The notes under the pieces were generated by a model. The model was not told the origin of the DNA, searched no databases, and saw nothing but the letters and a program-made list of their open reading frames with translations. Below, piece after piece: positions 63,642 through 64,000 of a stretch of 64,000 nt of DNA. The position numbers and the translations under genes were made by a program. Every line of letters starts with the position of its first letter. Position 1 is the stretch's first letter. The DNA is from Chitinophagaceae bacterium. Lineage in GTDB: Bacteria > Bacteroidota > Bacteroidia > Chitinophagales > Chitinophagaceae. The DNA is taken from NCBI GenBank assembly GCA_016719165.1, contig JADKAJ010000007.1:100261-164260 (forward strand), given 5' to 3'.

Positions 63642-64000
63642 TTACAAATTGGTTTTCCGTTGCATTAACTGGTCTCTTTCTTCTGCAATCACATTCAGCA
63701 TACTTTCCAGTTCACCGATTCTTTTTAATTGCCCCTCAAGTTTTTTATTTGCATCTGCCATTGCCTGCATATCATTATTTAATTCTTCCAGGTAAGCTAC
63801 CCTTTTCTGTAACTGATGGCGCTGAAATTCCGTTTCTTTTAAACTATCCTCCGCTTCAGCAATAGCCAGTTGCAACTGGCGGTTCTCTTCCACTGCAGCG
63901 TGATATTTAAGCTTTTGTTCTTCAAAATCACGGGTCATTTTATGCTGCACTTCTTTCAGCTCTTCATATTCAAGGTTGATTCTTTTTGAAACATTTACCT
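63642..64000 (-). CDS. Coiled-coil protein, 5' end cut by the window
   Basis: The frame is open to the right edge of the window, so only the C-terminal part of about 119 residues is visible. It is a nearly continuous heptad-rich coiled coil (NRQLQLAIAEAEDSLKETEF, QRHQLQKRVAYLEELNNDMQ, KKLEGQLKRIGELESMLNVI). No family can be named from this fragment. Confidence 0.65.
   Translation of the reverse strand, partial: VNVSKRINLEYEELKEVQHKMTRDFEEQKLKYHAAVEENRQLQLAIAEAEDSLKETEFQRHQLQKRVAYLEELNNDMQAMADANKKLEGQLKRIGELESMLNVIAEERDQLMQRKTNL

Noticed and set aside
1..64000. CRISPR arrays, insertion sequences, integrases or prophage
   Set aside because: No regularly spaced repeats, transposase, recombinase or phage structural genes are seen on either strand.

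Overview
The window looks like chromosomal DNA of a Bacteroidota bacterium, most likely of the Chitinophagaceae or a close family. The evidence is promoter-like TTTG / TAnnTTTG pairs, few Shine-Dalgarno sites, split metH, ribosomal protein THX, a GH97/GH20 glycosidase repertoire, many lipoproteins and outer-membrane barrels, and protein sequences typical of that clade. I see no phage, transposase, integrase or CRISPR array. This is mostly housekeeping and cell-envelope DNA with a few accessory patches.

Layout. 1-2104: 3' part of a large GAF-domain protein. 2169-9477: two divergent paralogues joining an atypical-kinase-like region to an Omp85-type barrel, one of them with an extra N-terminal metallophosphoesterase, followed by a PAP2 phosphatase. 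9454-13637: SdiA-regulated-like lipoprotein, an HD domain fused to a Pycsar-effector-type membrane domain, and a 2-oxoacid oxidoreductase. 13638-14688: an accessory patch with a structured intergenic element and an orphan membrane protein. 14933-21110: polysaccharide deacetylase, DM13 and beta-propeller lipoproteins, an ECF sigma/anti-sigma pair with a barrel protein, and an AIM24-like protein. 21295-31134: M16 peptidase and a TetR-TolC-MFP-RND efflux operon whose promoter is covered by a palindromic operator. 31275-39708: DUF502, phospholipase C/S1-P1-like, serC-DUF1015, a TPR protein, long-chain acyl-CoA ligase, and a second sigma factor with a small membrane protein and a CpxP-like protein. 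39798-52427: tRNA-Arg, TPR protein, GH20, SRPBCC protein, UvrD-type helicase-nuclease, Ig-like lipoprotein, recR, and split metH with a tiny membrane ORF packed between its halves. 52433-58640: DUF3137-LemA-HAD-SemiSWEET-GH97 cluster, LOG protein, exonuclease III. 58688-61696: a secreted protein of unknown function and two barrel proteins, all frameshifted. 62036-64000: XRE regulator, DUF4286, HU, THX and a partial coiled-coil protein.

A recurrent oddity is single-base frameshifts, nearly all in short homopolymers (DUF502, acyl-CoA ligase, GH97, LOG, exonuclease III, the 58.7-61.7 kb cassette, DUF4286, THX). In each case the conserved protein continues in the next frame, so I read most as assembly errors, and give these genes as whole spans.

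Candidates for new biology are the kinase-like/Omp85 pair (2169-8792), the lone HD-PycTM fusion (10367-11632), the 32-residue ORF between the metH halves (49617-49715) with a structured leader upstream, and the secreted protein plus barrels cassette (58688-61696).
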